Part shown: piece by piece, positions 1 to 10,041 of the stretch
How positions within the stretch are numbered: position 1 is the stretch's first letter
How the letters are laid out: each line of letters opens with the position of its first letter
Assembly: GCF_900009135.1 (NCBI RefSeq)
Contig: NZ_LT797703.1
Coordinates: forward strand, 152,543-216,542
DNA from: Planktothrix sp. PCC 11201
Lineage (GTDB): Bacteria; Cyanobacteriota; Cyanobacteriia; Cyanobacteriales; Microcoleaceae
Direction: 5' to 3'
DNA length: 64,000 nt
Program-made: the position numbers and the translations under genes
Notes under the pieces: generated by a model
The model's database searches: none
Told to the model about the DNA's origin: nothing
What the model saw: the letters and a program-made list of their open reading frames with translations, nothing else

Positions 1-2261
1 AAAGCCAAATTATAAGCAAAATCTAATCGATTAGGCTCCTGTTTTAAGCGATATTCTAAGGCTTTTTCCGCTTGAATTGTATAGTCTTGAGTCGGATCAT
101 ATTGATTAATTCTTCCCACCTGAGCAAAAATCGGATCTAACCCCTTAATTCCTGCGGGTAAATTAACGGTTAATAGTCTTAACTGCGTCACTAAATCTAA
201 CTCGGGGGCGGCGACGGGAGGCGTTTTAGGATCAATTTTTAAGGTAATATTAGGGGTGTTAATTTTATAGTTTTTCCCCGTTTCTCGGTTCAAATAAGTG
301 GCTTCTAATTGATAATTTCCTGGAATCAAATCAACCGGAGGAAACATCGCCATTCGTTCCGTGACTTGATAACTTTGATTCGGTGCATCCCCATATAATT
401 GTCCTGTTCCTATCCCATGATCATGAATCCAAGATGATAAACCTTTGGGGTTAGAAGGAGTTAACTTCCAATTTAAAATCACAATTCCCTGCTGCAAATC
501 CTGTAACGATCCTCGCCATTGATAAGTAACAGGAACCGGAAGACCAGGAGGGGCTTGAGTCGGAATTAAAACCCGTTCTAACTCTATTTTGGGAATCGAT
601 TCTTTTATAGGTAAAACTTCTACAAAGGGAATAATTCTTTCATATAAATTCAAAAAACTATTATCGGGTAATAGCCATTGTTGATTCAGCTTAAATTCGG
701 GACTGGTTTCTAAGGTTTGCATCGTCATTTGTTGAGCATCCTGTACCCGATTTACTGAACCCTGTTGTCCGGTTTTAGTCACAAACCAAGACATTGATCG
801 CACATCTTGTAAAACATGATTTTTATTCGTTCCCACCTGTCTCCCGTGAACCTGAGAACCTTGTAATGAACCATAATAGTTTAAGTTATGTTGATTAATT
901 TCTGGCGTTGAAGGTAATACTCCTAAATTGCTTTTTAAATAGGGTTGTGATGCAATCATAGCAGTAATTACTTGTTCATGGGGCCAAGGGTTTCCTAAAT
1001 AAACATGATGTTCATTTCCCGGGTTGAAAGTTCTAATTACCTGTCTAACCGGATAACTGCCAATTGGCCATAAATTAAACATCATTAATATTATCCCTAA
1101 ACCCAAGGTTCCCCACCGAATTTGGCGCCCCCAACCTTGAGGAAATAAGGTTAAAAAATAGGCTAAAACAATCGCTAAAACCGGGAGTAAGGGTAAACTA
1201 TAGCGGAAATCTTTGTTAGGGTTTAGGGAGCAGAGGAGATATCCCCCAAACCAAAATATTGCTAACCATTTTAAGGATATCCAGTTTAATTCTAACTTTG
1301 AGAAATGTTCAAAGGGATGATGCTGTTGATTCCAAGACAAAGAATAGTGTTTAATAATATAGAATAAAAGACCAATAATCGGAATAATTAATAGGGGGAA
1401 AGAAACATGGGCGGGCAGTAATTTAAAATAATATGTCCAAGCATCTAAACTGGTTAAAGCCGGATCACCTTCGGCGATCGCCGAATCAAGCGTCGCTCGT
1501 TTTCCCGATGTTAACATTAATAACCAATTGGTTCTCGCCCAAGGAAAAATAATCGCTATTGATAATAATAATCCTACGAATAATTGTAAAAATCGCTGCC
1601 ATTGGCGTTTTTTTAAAACTCCTACCGTCACCAACAATAGGGGAGTAAATAGGAAAAAAAGAGCCGTTTGTTTGGTTAAAAGAGCCAGCCCAAAGGTGAA
1701 CCCAAATAGAATAGCCCACCGCCAAGAATAAGTTGGTTTTTTATCGGAATTATCAAGACCAGAAAACCACCATAAAGTCAAGCTATAGAAACTTAATGTC
1801 ACCATAGCTGTTAACGGATAATCGAGCAAAAATTGTAACCGATGGTGATAAAGTCCGGGTAAAATTGCACAGATAGCCGTTGCCCAAAATCCTACGGAAC
1901 GGTTAAATAATAGGGTTCCTAAACCATAAACTGAAGCGAATAAAATAGCACTAAATAATAGATGAACTGCATTAGTTTGATCCGATCCAGTTCCTAATAA
2001 ATTCTGAAAGGGAATAGTTAATAAATAGGTCAAGGGGGGAATTTTAGGGGACATCATCCACATCTGAGTCCACCAGTCCCCGGAAAACCATTGGGGGTGT
2101 TGCCAAACTTGCCAATAATTTAAAGCCTCATTCAGATAATCCGCCTGATCCCAAGCGGGAACAGACCAATCCATCCTAAACCAGAGGCGATCGCTCACCG
2201 CCACCACCAACCAAATTAAGCCAACCCCAATGAGCTCTGCGGGGGGTTTGTTGTGCTTCAT
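1..2261 (-). CDS. GT39-family (ArnT/PMT-like) membrane glycosyltransferase, 3' end beyond the window
   Basis: About 753 codons read without a stop from an ATG at 2261 to the window edge, so the C-terminus is missing. The N-terminal two thirds is hydrophobic with many membrane helices. The first periplasmic loop has the acidic motif PAWDQADYLNEA near residue 35, followed by MSPKIPPLTY and FLLDYPLTA, the pattern of lipid-phosphate-sugar-dependent mannosyl/aminoarabinosyl transferases (PMT_2). The part encoded by 1-1050 is soluble and ends in a TPR-like helix (EKALEYRLKQEPNRLDFAY). Members transfer a sugar from a polyprenyl-phosphate carrier to an acceptor outside the cytoplasmic membrane; the acceptor cannot be predicted. 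It stands alone, upstream of tRNA-Phe on the other strand. Confidence 0.8.
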   Translation of the reverse strand, partial: MKHNKPPAELIGVGLIWLVVAVSDRLWFRMDWSVPAWDQADYLNEALNYWQVWQHPQWFSGDWWTQMWMMSPKIPPLTYLLTIPFQNLLGTGSDQTNAVHLLFSAILFASVYGLGTLLFNRSVGFWATAICAILPGLYHHRLQFLLDYPLTAMVTLSFYSLTLWWFSGLDNSDKKPTYSWRWAILFGFTFGLALLTKQTALFFLFTPLLLVTVGVLKKRQWQRFLQLFVGLLLSIAIIFPWARTNWLLMLTSGKRATLDSAIAEGDPALTSLDAWTYYFKLLPAHVSFPLLIIPIIGLLFYIIKHYSLSWNQQHHPFEHFSKLELNWISLKWLAIFWFGGYLLCSLNPNKDFRYSLPLLPVLAIVLAYFLTLFPQGWGRQIRWGTLGLGIILMMFNLWPIGSYPVRQVIRTFNPGNEHHVYLGNPWPHEQVITAMIASQPYLKSNLGVLPSTPEINQHNLNYYGSLQGSQVHGRQVGTNKNHVLQDVRSMSWFVTKTGQQGSVNRVQDAQQMTMQTLETSPEFKLNQQWLLPDNSFLNLYERIIPFVEVLPIKESIPKIELERVLIPTQAPPGLPVPVTYQWRGSLQDLQQGIVILNWKLTPSNPKGLSSWIHDHGIGTGQLYGDAPNQSYQVTERMAMFPPVDLIPGNYQLEATYLNRETGKNYKINTPNITLKIDPKTPPVAAPELDLVTQLRLLTVNLPAGIKGLDPIFAQVGRINQYDPTQDYTIQAEKALEYRLKQEPNRLDFAYNLA

Positions 2262-2404
2262 CGTTGTGCTTCCTAATAAGATTTGTGAACCCAAACCAGA
2301 GGGCTGAATCTCCAAAGTCAATTAATCAGAGGGTTTGAAGACCAAACCCCTAGAATAAAATACTATGATCGATGCCGATCAGAAAAAATTTCTTCGCCGG
2401 GGGG

Positions 2405-2433
2405 TTGCCAAACTCAATTCTATTTGCTAGATT
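2405..2433 (+). promoter_or_regulatory. Probable sigma-70 promoter of tRNA-Phe
   Basis: TTGCCA at 2405-2410 and TAGATT at 2428-2433 are separated by 17 bases, and the mature tRNA begins 17 bases further on. Read from sequence only; the start of transcription is inferred. Confidence 0.5.
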
Positions 2434-2450
2434 AGTGAAAGTGAAAACAA

Positions 2451-2523
<73 letters not shown>

Positions 2524-2529
2524 TCCTGA

Positions 2530-2572
2530 AAAATTAGACCGTTACTGATCAACTCAGTGGCGGTCTAATTTT
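2530..2572. terminator. Bidirectional hairpin terminator between tRNA-Phe and the Nudix gene
   Basis: A perfect 12-bp inverted repeat: AAAATTAGACCG at 2530-2541 and CGGTCTAATTTT at 2561-2572, T-rich on both strands. It can terminate the tRNA on the plus strand and the Nudix gene on the minus strand; the Nudix stop codon (2549-2551) lies in its loop. Confidence 0.7.
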
Positions 2573-2983
2573 GTAATGGCGATAACGCCAATAGTCTTTG
2601 AGAATCCGATCATGGTCAAAACAGAGGTTTTGGGGGATTCTCCAGGGTTCAAAAAGTTCTAAATGTTTCGCATCATCCGCCGCCTGGGGTTCGCCAATTG
2701 CTGTGGCTAAAAAAACAACGCTAAGGGTATGTTGACGCGGATCTCGACTCGGATCGGAATACACATAAAATTGTTCAATTAACTCGATATCTAATCCCGT
2801 TTCTTCTTTTGCTTCCCGAATGGCGGCGGTTTCAACGGATTCTCCATAATCCACAAATCCCCCAGGAATTGCCCATCCAAAGGGCGGATTTTTGCGTTCA
2901 ATTAATACAATGGGTCTAGCCGGGCGATCGCTTAATTCAATAATAATATCAACGGTGGGAGCAGGATTGCGATAATCAGTCAT
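2549..2983 (-). CDS. Nudix hydrolase
   Basis: A 144-residue protein with a perfect Nudix box, Gx5Ex7REUxEExGU, from G42 to L64: E48, then REAKEETG at 56-63, which binds the catalytic divalent metal. Such enzymes hydrolyse a nucleoside diphosphate linked to another group. The length and the preceding [12 protein letters not shown] resemble ADP-ribose/NADH pyrophosphatase-like members, but the substrate cannot be fixed. The ATG at 2983 lies within an ATCAGTT heptamer repeat, so the repeat encodes the second and third residues (Thr-Asp). It shares a hairpin terminator with the convergent tRNA-Phe. Confidence 0.85.
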   Translation of the reverse strand: MTDYRNPAPTVDIIIELSDRPARPIVLIERKNPPFGWAIPGGFVDYGESVETAAIREAKEETGLDIELIEQFYVYSDPSRDPRQHTLSVVFLATAIGEPQAADDAKHLELFEPWRIPQNLCFDHDRILKDYWRYRHYKIRPPLS

Positions 2984-3009
2984 CAGTTATCAGTTATCAG
3001 TTATCAGTT
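2975..3009. repeat. Heptameric tandem repeat (ATCAGTT)x5
   Basis: Five consecutive 7-nt units (the first is ATCAGTC), of the cyanobacterial short-tandem-repeat type. It overlaps the start of the Nudix gene and abuts the dispersed palindromic element at 3010-3072; a further CAGTTATCAG follows that element. Confidence 0.9.
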
Positions 3010-3072
3010 GTAGGGGCGGGTTCATCGAGATGCGCGGTGATTCACTCATATCTAAAAGAATCCGCCCGTACC
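3010..3072 (+). repeat. Dispersed palindromic element, copy A (63 nt)
   Basis: Begins GTAGGGGCGGGTTCATCGAG and ends CTAAAAGAATCCGCCCGTACC, so the ends form an imperfect terminal inverted repeat. Related copies lie at 19726-19787 and, inverted, at 41965-42026. All three are set in ACTGAT/ATCAGT heptamers. There is no coding capacity; it is consistent with a MITE-like or REP-like element. Confidence 0.75.
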
Positions 3073-3097
3073 AGTTATCAGTTTAAGATTTTACAGT

Positions 3098-3649
3098 TTA
3101 ATTTAAACCATGGGATTGAGGTTTTAAAATAGTGGGAATTTTTTCTAAGATTTGGATAACAACCTGTTGCGGGATACCGCCAGCATTAATTGTAATTTCG
3201 AGATCGGCTTGATTGTACAGGGATTGACGTTGTTTTAACAGGGTTTGTAATTGTTGTAACGGGTCGGGATGTTGTAATAAGGGTCGAGTCTGATCTTCTT
3301 TTAAACGGTTATAGAGTTCTTCCACGGGAACATTCAGCCAAATAATCATTCCATGTCTGAGATAACTCCAATTCATTTGTTTAAGAATAATTCCTCCTCC
3401 CGTCGCCACCACAAATTTTTTATAGGCACAAATTTCCGATAAAACTTGAGATTCTAACTCTCTAAAAACCGCTTCTCCTTCCGTGGCAAAGATATCAGTA
3501 ATAGACCGATGGGTGGTTTGGCTAATTAGGTCATCGGTATCTATGAATCGATACCCTAACTGTTTGGCTAATAATCGACCAATGGTGCTTTTCCCTGACC
3601 CCATCATCCCAATTAAATAAATATTGATGCCTTTTAACTGTTCTTGCAA
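3098..3649 (-). CDS. aroK: Shikimate kinase
   Basis: A 183-residue protein of normal family length. It phosphorylates the 3-hydroxyl of shikimate with ATP in the shikimate (chorismate, aromatic amino acid) pathway in the cytoplasm. Visible motifs are the P-loop GMMGSGKST (14-22), the DTDD shikimate/Mg site (37-40), FRELE (62-66), the GGG substrate-binding turn (84-86) and the lid arginine in TRPLL (about 122). It lies 65 bp downstream of tex on the same strand, so co-transcription is possible. Identification is secure. Confidence 0.95.
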   Translation of the reverse strand: MQEQLKGINIYLIGMMGSGKSTIGRLLAKQLGYRFIDTDDLISQTTHRSITDIFATEGEAVFRELESQVLSEICAYKKFVVATGGGIILKQMNWSYLRHGMIIWLNVPVEELYNRLKEDQTRPLLQHPDPLQQLQTLLKQRQSLYNQADLEITINAGGIPQQVVIQILEKIPTILKPQSHGLN

Positions 3650-3714
3650 AGTTGATAACTCCCCATTAAAAACGATTCTTTAGTATGTCATTTACTCTAT
3701 TTTACACTAATTCT

Positions 3715-5880
3715 TTACAATTTCATCGTTAAACTAATCCGTTTTAACTTCTCATTAATTTCCATTACCCGCACCTTAACTACTTGTCCAACCTTAACAA
3801 ATTTATTCGGATCATCGACAAATTGATCGGCGATTTGGGAAATATGAACTAACCCATCTTGATGCACACCAATATCAACAAATGCGCCAAAAGCAACTAC
3901 ATTAGTCACACTTCCTTCTAATTCCATGCCGATTTTTAGATCGGATATTTCTTTAATTCCCTCTTTAAAGGTGGCATATTTAAACTCAGCCCGGGGATCG
4001 CGTCCGGGTTTTTCTAATTCGCTAATAATATCTTTTAAGGTAGGAATTCCGATGGTATCAGTAACATATTTATCCAGTTTAACGGATTTAATTTTATCCT
4101 TAAATTGACTGATATTATTTAAGGTAACTCCTACATCCTTCGCCATAATTTCCACAACGGGATAACTTTCGGGGTGAACTGCGGTATTGTCTAAAGGATT
4201 AACACCCCCTCTAATTCTTAAAAATCCCGCCGCCTGTTGAAAGGCTTTAGGGCCTAATTTAGCAACTTTTAACAGTTCTTTTCGAGTTTTAAAGGCTCCA
4301 TTTTCATTGCGATAATTGACAATATTCTGGGCAACTGTTGGGGTAATTCCTGATACAAAGGTTAATAATTCCTTGGAGGCGGTATTTAATTCCACTCCCA
4401 CATAATTAACACAACTTTCAACAGTATCATCGAGTTTTTTCTTCAGTAATTTCTGATCTACATCATGTTGATATTGTCCGACACCAATGGACTTGGGATC
4501 AATTTTAACTAATTCTGCTAGGGGATCTTGTAACCGTCTTCCGATACTAATAGCGCCCCGCACCGTTAAGTCTAAATCGGGAAATTCCTGTCGGGCTACA
4601 TCACTAGCAGAATAAATTGATGCACCGGATTCATTCACCATAACTTTTATCGGTTTTCGGTCTAATTTAGCAATAATTTCCGTTACAAATTCATCGGTTT
4701 CTCGTCCGGCGGTGCCATTTCCGATGGCGATTAATTCGATTTTATATTTATCAATTAATTGTTTAACTTTTTGCGCAGCTTCTTGACGTTGACCCGTCGC
4801 TTGATGGGGGAAAATCGTATGATATTCACAGAATTTTCCGGTTTCTGATAATACGGAAACTTTGCACCCAGTTCTAAATCCAGGGTCAATGGCTAAGGTA
4901 GGTTTCATTCCCGCCGGGGAAGCGAGTAATAATTCTCTTAAATTCGATTCAAAGGTTTTAATTGATTCCAAATCAGCGTAGGTTTTGCGATCGCCTCTAA
5001 CTTCACTGATTAAAGAGGTTTTCATTAACCGATTAAAGGCATCTTTTAACATCGGCTGATAGAATTTTCTAATAATAGGATTTTTAGTTTTAATTTCCTG
5101 AGATTCTAAATAGGACTGAACAAAATCTTGATCAAATTCAATCTCAACTTTTAAGATTCCCTCCGTTTCTCCTCGCAATAATGCCAACAAATTATGGGGT
5201 TTAATATCCTGTACATTTTCTCGATATTGGCGGTACATTTCAAATTTAGTTGACCCTTCGGGATAGTCCTCTTTTACTAGGGAAACAAATACCCCTCGAT
5301 TCATTAAATATTCTCTTAAATAGGCTCGTAAATTAGCTTTTTCGGATACAATTTCTGCTAAAATATCAGAAGCTCCATTTAATGCTTCTTCAATGGTTTT
5401 AACGCCTTTTTCTGCGGAAATATATTTTTCCGCTTCTGATTCTAAATCCGGGGTAGGGGAATTGGGTTGATTAAAATTAGCAATAAATTGGGCTAGGGGT
5501 TCTAATCCCTTTTCTTTAGCAATGGTGGCGCGGGTTCGGCGTTTAGGTTTATAGGGTAAATATAAATCTTCTAATTCGGTTTTTTGTAAACAGGTTTCGA
5601 TTTTTTCTCGAAGTTCATCGGTGAGTTTTTCTTGGGATGCGATCGCTTCTAAAATACTTTTTTTCCGGTCTTCCAATTCCGTTAAATAGGTATAACGTTC
5701 TGAAAGATCCCGCAGTTGAATTTCATCTAAGGAACCCGTTATTTCCTTGCGATATCGCGCTACAAAAGGAATGGTTGCACCCTCGGAAAACAGTTGTAGT
5801 GCGTTTTCTACCTGAAAGGGTTTAAGGGACAGTTCTTGAGCGAGAATTTGAGAAATATTGAGCATGGGATTCAGAATCAA
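3715..5880 (-). CDS. tex: Tex-family RNA-binding transcription accessory protein
   Basis: A 721-residue protein matching Tex along its length: an N-terminal helical region (SQILAQELSLKPFQVENALQL), the LPYKPKRRTRATIAKEKGLEPLA segment near 110-130, a YqgF/RNase H-like domain near 325-430 (LAIDPGFRTGCK), helix-hairpin-helix modules near 490-560, and a C-terminal S1 domain (about 645-721; VTNVVAFGAFVDIG, GLVHISQIAD). Tex binds nucleic acid and affects transcription and stress or toxin gene expression in other bacteria; its role in cyanobacteria is not settled. The start at 5880 could instead be the internal Met at residue 6 (MLNISQIL), which resembles the usual Tex N-terminus. Confidence 0.93.
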   Translation of the reverse strand: MILNPMLNISQILAQELSLKPFQVENALQLFSEGATIPFVARYRKEITGSLDEIQLRDLSERYTYLTELEDRKKSILEAIASQEKLTDELREKIETCLQKTELEDLYLPYKPKRRTRATIAKEKGLEPLAQFIANFNQPNSPTPDLESEAEKYISAEKGVKTIEEALNGASDILAEIVSEKANLRAYLREYLMNRGVFVSLVKEDYPEGSTKFEMYRQYRENVQDIKPHNLLALLRGETEGILKVEIEFDQDFVQSYLESQEIKTKNPIIRKFYQPMLKDAFNRLMKTSLISEVRGDRKTYADLESIKTFESNLRELLLASPAGMKPTLAIDPGFRTGCKVSVLSETGKFCEYHTIFPHQATGQRQEAAQKVKQLIDKYKIELIAIGNGTAGRETDEFVTEIIAKLDRKPIKVMVNESGASIYSASDVARQEFPDLDLTVRGAISIGRRLQDPLAELVKIDPKSIGVGQYQHDVDQKLLKKKLDDTVESCVNYVGVELNTASKELLTFVSGITPTVAQNIVNYRNENGAFKTRKELLKVAKLGPKAFQQAAGFLRIRGGVNPLDNTAVHPESYPVVEIMAKDVGVTLNNISQFKDKIKSVKLDKYVTDTIGIPTLKDIISELEKPGRDPRAEFKYATFKEGIKEISDLKIGMELEGSVTNVVAFGAFVDIGVHQDGLVHISQIADQFVDDPNKFVKVGQVVKVRVMEINEKLKRISLTMKL

Positions 5881-5942
5881 CCGTGATTTTACCTAATCTT
5901 AATTATATCATATTTAATTCAATGTCAGAAATCCGAATAATC

Positions 5943-5970
5943 GTAGGGGCGAGGCGCGCCTCGCCCCTAC
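5943..5970. repeat. Perfect 28-nt palindrome
   Basis: GTAGGGGCGAGGCG followed directly by its exact reverse complement, between tex and the DUF255 gene. It is much more GC-rich than its surroundings. It could act as a terminator of the upstream DUF255 gene or be one of the palindromic repeats scattered in cyanobacterial genomes. Confidence 0.85.
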
Positions 5971-5987
5971 ACAGCCAATAATTTAAG

Positions 5988-8057
5988 TTAAGAACGAGTT
6001 TGACTAGCTTGCAACTGTTGTAACAGTTCTTCATGGTTTTTGGCAGGTTTATTACATTTTAATCCCTGACAAACTAAGCCGATAATATCATCGGAAAGCG
6101 TGTTATCAACTTTAAAAATAGTCGAGGGAAAATACTGCACACCTAACCCTAAAATTTGTTCGGGAGAAGTCCGAACTAGGGTATTATTTCGATACCAGTC
6201 CAACGCCGTAAATAAACTAGGACAAGCTTGGGGGGATTTCTGCATCACGGAACTAAAGGCGGTTAATCCCTTTTCTGCCTGGTCTAAAAATTCCAGATTT
6301 TCTGTTAATAAAAACAGACGCACTAAATTAGCAATAGCGACCCCATTCGCCGAGGGAGTGGCATTATCAATATAACTGCGTTCTCGAACTAATAAATCTT
6401 TTCCGGTATCTTGGGCGGTATTAAAATAACCTCCTAATTCCACACTCCAGAGTAAATTATTAAATTCTTCTTGAACTTTTTTCGCCTGTTCTAACCAGTA
6501 ATCGGGTGATACTAAACTGGGGGTTAATATTAAACTAGCTTGGTGTAAATCAATCAAAGATTTAACTAATAAGGCATAATCTTCAGATTGAGCTACAACA
6601 TCCGGTTCTCCTTCATAATTGACTCGATGTAAACGTCCCTCTAACCATTGATGATTTAGGATAAATTGAGCCGCTTTTGTGGCTAATTCTAAATATTCAA
6701 CTTCTCCAAAAACCTTTGCAGCTTTGGCTAAACCGGAAATCATTAAACTATTCCAAGCCACAATCATTTTAGTATCTGTAACCGGAGGAATTCTACCTAA
6801 CCAATGATGGGTTTTTGCCTCCTGATTATTGCGGGCGGGGGGAAACAGTTTCAAGGTTTCTGGTATTTCCCCATAACGAACTTTAAACAGTTTTTTTAAA
6901 CCCGATTCAATCGTATCACTTAACCCATCTGCATTGCACCGTTGCAAGACATTTTTACCTTCAAAATTTCCCGATTTTGTAATCGTAAATTGTTCTTGTA
7001 GGGCGGCATATTCTTCAGAAGTTAATATTTTTTCTAATTCACTATTATTCCAAACATAAAAAGCTCCTTCTTCCGGTTCTAACTCCTCGGGAGTCGTAAA
7101 ATTATCCGCATCTTGGGAAGCATAAAAATAACCTTCCGGGGCGATCATTTCCCGTTTTAACCATTCAACAGTTCCCTGAATTGAACGTTTAAAGGCAGGT
7201 TTTTGCATCCCAGCACTCCATAAATCCGCTAAATATTCAACAATTTGCCCGTTATCATAGAGCATTTTTTCAAAGTGGGGAACTGTCCAGGTCGGGTCAA
7301 CGGTATACCGATGAAATCCCCCGGCAACGTGATCATAAATTCCCCCTAATGCTAAGTCTAAACCCCGTTGGGTACAGGCTTCTTTTCCATCATATTTTGA
7401 CTCAATATTAAACCGAATTGTTCGTAATGCCATCTCGGAATAGGGAATCATGGGAAACCTTGGCCCCCCATATTCATTGCGACTAATAACTCCAGTATTA
7501 GCGTCTAATCCTATTTTTAATAAATCTTCAGTTAATTCAGAAATGGGTAAAATTGTAGACCGTTGCAAGTTCGTCATGATTTCATCTTTAAACGCTTGCA
7601 ATTTAGTTTTTTCTAAGTCATAAAATCGACGAATAGCTTGTAAAACTTCTAAAAATCCGGGTCTACCATAACGGGGTTCTAAGGGAAAATAAGTTCCGCC
7701 ATAAAAGGGGATTCTTTCATCGGGAGTTAGGAATATATTTAACGGCCATCCCCCTTGACCCGTCATCATTTGTAAGGCTTGCATATAAATACTATCAATT
7801 TCTGGACGTTCTTCTCGATCAACTTTAATGGGGAGAAAATGTTGATTCATATATTGAGCAATTCCAGGGTCGGAAAATGCCTCTCCTTCCATGACAGTAC
7901 ACCAATGACAACTAGAATAACCAATTGAAAGAAATATGGGTTTATTTTGCTGATTTGCTGTTGCTAAAGCCTCGTCACACCAGGGCCACCAATCAATCGG
8001 ATTTTCTGCGTGTTTGCGAAGATAGAGACTTTTGGATTCAGAAAGACGATTAACCAT
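5988..8057 (-). CDS. DUF255 thioredoxin-fold protein (YyaL/SSP411 family)
   Basis: A 689-residue protein, the usual size for this family. The N-terminal thioredoxin-like domain carries [13 protein letters not shown] with a C50-H-W-C53 pair. The remainder is an (alpha/alpha)-barrel like that of glycoside hydrolases and N-acylglucosamine epimerases ([32 protein letters not shown]). The family is widely conserved and its biochemical activity is not firmly known; redox or sugar-related roles have been suggested. It is monocistronic, with GC-rich palindromic repeats on both sides. Confidence 0.88.
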   Translation of the reverse strand: MVNRLSESKSLYLRKHAENPIDWWPWCDEALATANQQNKPIFLSIGYSSCHWCTVMEGEAFSDPGIAQYMNQHFLPIKVDREERPEIDSIYMQALQMMTGQGGWPLNIFLTPDERIPFYGGTYFPLEPRYGRPGFLEVLQAIRRFYDLEKTKLQAFKDEIMTNLQRSTILPISELTEDLLKIGLDANTGVISRNEYGGPRFPMIPYSEMALRTIRFNIESKYDGKEACTQRGLDLALGGIYDHVAGGFHRYTVDPTWTVPHFEKMLYDNGQIVEYLADLWSAGMQKPAFKRSIQGTVEWLKREMIAPEGYFYASQDADNFTTPEELEPEEGAFYVWNNSELEKILTSEEYAALQEQFTITKSGNFEGKNVLQRCNADGLSDTIESGLKKLFKVRYGEIPETLKLFPPARNNQEAKTHHWLGRIPPVTDTKMIVAWNSLMISGLAKAAKVFGEVEYLELATKAAQFILNHQWLEGRLHRVNYEGEPDVVAQSEDYALLVKSLIDLHQASLILTPSLVSPDYWLEQAKKVQEEFNNLLWSVELGGYFNTAQDTGKDLLVRERSYIDNATPSANGVAIANLVRLFLLTENLEFLDQAEKGLTAFSSVMQKSPQACPSLFTALDWYRNNTLVRTSPEQILGLGVQYFPSTIFKVDNTLSDDIIGLVCQGLKCNKPAKNHEELLQQLQASQTRS

Positions 8058-8081
8058 TAGAAATACCTAAAGATGTTTTGA

Positions 8082-8131
8082 GTAGAGACGTTTCATGCAA
8101 CGTCTCTACGGGGATTATTAATTATATCAAA
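8082..8131 (+). repeat. Palindromic repeat, first copy, with AT-rich tail
   Basis: A 28-nt near-palindrome with arms GTAGAGACGTT and AACGTCTCTAC around a short centre, followed by GGGGATTATTAATTATATC. A second copy lies at 8177-8226. Their palindromic cores are reverse complements of each other while the tails have the same orientation. Confidence 0.8.
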
Positions 8132-8176
8132 TCTGGGTACGGATTTTTTGATTAGCAATTCATGGTTTAATATTAA

Positions 8177-8226
8177 GTAGAGACGTTGCATGAAACGTCT
8201 CTACGGGGATTATTGATTATATCAAA
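8177..8226 (+). repeat. Palindromic repeat, second copy, with AT-rich tail
   Basis: Core at 8177-8204 with centre TGCATGA, where the first copy has TCATGCA; the tail GGGGATTATTGATTATATC differs from the first copy by one base. It ends just before the ATG at 8238. A related 28-nt core occurs at 58908-58935. Confidence 0.8.
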
Positions 8227-8237
8227 ATTTTAAAATT

Positions 8238-9803
8238 ATGGTTTCTCGACGACGCTTTAATCAACTTGCTGCTTATTTTTCTTTGGGATCTCTACTGCCT
8301 TCGGGTGTTTCTCAATTCTTTAATTTTAACACATCTGAGGCAGAAGTTCAAGAGAAATTTAAAACTTTATTATCAATTTTAGATCCAGAAATTGAGTTAT
8401 TAATTCCCACTTATTTGGGTAATGATCAACGGCGTTTTTATGGGCGAGGAGTGCCAGAAAATCTGAAAGAAATTCATAAATTTCCATTAGGAACAGGGGT
8501 AACTTATGTGGGACGTACCCGTAAAGTTTGGAGTGGGGCGGGATGGACAGGACAACCGACTATTACCCGCGATCGCGGCAAAACCTATTTAATTATAGGA
8601 GCTTTTGACCATTATTTAAGAAAAATAGAATTAGACACTCAAAAGGAAATTTGGAGATATAAATTTGATGATGTGGTTAAAGGAACTTCAAGTATTTATA
8701 TTGATCAAACGGCAAAAGATGAGAACCGAATTGTCGTTTTACAAGGAAGTCGGAGCAGTCTGTCTAAAGGAGGATTAGCGACAAGTTTTCGGGCAATTTC
8801 CTTTAGGACGGGAAAAGAACTCTGGAAGTTAAATTTACGTTCTACCCCAAGTTATAGTCGAGATAATGATAGTTCGCCGTTATATTTAGGGGATGGAGTT
8901 ATTTTTAATGCGGGGGAAAATGCGATCGGTTATTTTCTCAATAGTTCGGTTAAAACAGCCGAAAAAAAATCGGGTTTCTTACAACCTCAAATTCTATCAG
9001 AAGTCAAACTTTATGAGGATGGAGATAGTAGCAGACATGGAGGAAATTTAGTTAGTGAATCCTCACCATCTCGGTTAGATAATCGAATTTTTATGGCATC
9101 GGGTTCGGGACATATTTATGGAATTGATTTAAAAACTAGAAAAATTATTTGGGATTTTTATACGGGTTCTGATATTGATGGGTCGGCGGTTATTTCTCAG
9201 GAGGGGAAGTTATTTTGTGCAATTGAAAAACAATATATTCCGGGAAATGGAGGTGTGCTTAAACTCAATCCTAACCGAGAACCTCAAGAGAGTGTGGAAT
9301 GGTTTTTACCCACCCAAAATCGAAAATTCAATACCTGGGATGGCGGTATAATTGGTTCTGTCGCCTTAAATGATGAATATAACCCCGATGGATTTCCGGC
9401 TATTTTTGCCACCAATGCAATTGATGGTTATTTATATATTGGTTCTCAAATGATCACAACGGATAAAAAGGTTTCGGGGCCATTAGGAAAGGGAGAATAT
9501 AAAACTCCTTTAATCTTAGTCCAGGAAAAAATCGGAGCGTCGATTTCAACACCTATTTTTACCGATGGTTATAAATTAATAACGGCGGGATATAATGGGG
9601 TTTATTTATTTAATTTATATTGGGAGGAAGCCAGAGCAAATCAAAGCAAGGCTATTCCTAACCAACGGGGGGAATATTATCGGTTAAGAGTCGAACAAAA
9701 GGGAAGATTTAAACCCGAAGTTTCCTTCGAGTCAACTCCTATAGTTTGGAATGGTCAGGTGATGATTTGTGGACGAGATGGGGGATTATATACATTAGGT
9801 TGA
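8238..9803 (+). CDS. Tat-exported PQQ-like beta-propeller protein
   Basis: A 521-residue protein beginning MVSRRRFNQLAAYFSLGSLL, a twin-arginine signal followed by a hydrophobic stretch, so export in folded form is expected. The mature part has repeated blades of the PQQ/quinoprotein type, such as HIYGIDLKTRKIIWDFYTGS, DGSAVISQEGKLF and LRKIELDTQKEIWRYKF. No dehydrogenase active-site signature is evident, so it may be a binding or scaffold protein rather than an enzyme. It is monocistronic. Its 3' end is 4 bp from the convergent antitoxin gene. Confidence 0.72.
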   Translation: MVSRRRFNQLAAYFSLGSLLPSGVSQFFNFNTSEAEVQEKFKTLLSILDPEIELLIPTYLGNDQRRFYGRGVPENLKEIHKFPLGTGVTYVGRTRKVWSGAGWTGQPTITRDRGKTYLIIGAFDHYLRKIELDTQKEIWRYKFDDVVKGTSSIYIDQTAKDENRIVVLQGSRSSLSKGGLATSFRAISFRTGKELWKLNLRSTPSYSRDNDSSPLYLGDGVIFNAGENAIGYFLNSSVKTAEKKSGFLQPQILSEVKLYEDGDSSRHGGNLVSESSPSRLDNRIFMASGSGHIYGIDLKTRKIIWDFYTGSDIDGSAVISQEGKLFCAIEKQYIPGNGGVLKLNPNREPQESVEWFLPTQNRKFNTWDGGIIGSVALNDEYNPDGFPAIFATNAIDGYLYIGSQMITTDKKVSGPLGKGEYKTPLILVQEKIGASISTPIFTDGYKLITAGYNGVYLFNLYWEEARANQSKAIPNQRGEYYRLRVEQKGRFKPEVSFESTPIVWNGQVMICGRDGGLYTLG

Positions 9804-9807
9804 AACA

Positions 9808-10041
9808 TCAGAAACCCGGTTTCTCGCTTAAGGGTAATAATCCTTCGTCCACGTCTGCAAAGTCTTCGTCTAAGGGTTCAAGGGTAGAAAGGGTTTGTAG
9901 GAGGGATTTTTTCTGGACGGGGGAAATAATAGCGAACGGGATACCGTCTTGGATGATGGTGAGGGTTTCGCCTGTTTTTTTTGCTTGGTTAATTAGAGTT
10001 TGGAGGGTTTCGGGAAGTTCAGCAAGGGTAATTTGTGTCAT
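9808..10041 (-). CDS. Phd/YefM-like antitoxin, no toxin adjacent
   Basis: A 77-residue protein. MTQITLAELPETLQTLINQA, then GETLTIIQDGIPFAIISPV, is the pattern of small Phd/YefM-type antitoxins, with an N-terminal DNA-binding dimer and an acidic toxin-binding tail (DEDFADVDEGLL). No RelE or PIN reading frame lies on either side: downstream is the convergent propeller gene, upstream a 115-bp gap before the restriction enzyme. It is an orphan antitoxin, or its toxin was lost. Confidence 0.6.
   Translation of the reverse strand: MTQITLAELPETLQTLINQAKKTGETLTIIQDGIPFAIISPVQKKSLLQTLSTLEPLDEDFADVDEGLLPLSEKPGF

Noticed and set aside
2975..3009. Heptamer arrays here and at about eight other sites considered as CRISPR arrays
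   Set aside because: Units are 7 nt and contiguous, with no spacers and no cas genes; they are short tandem repeats.
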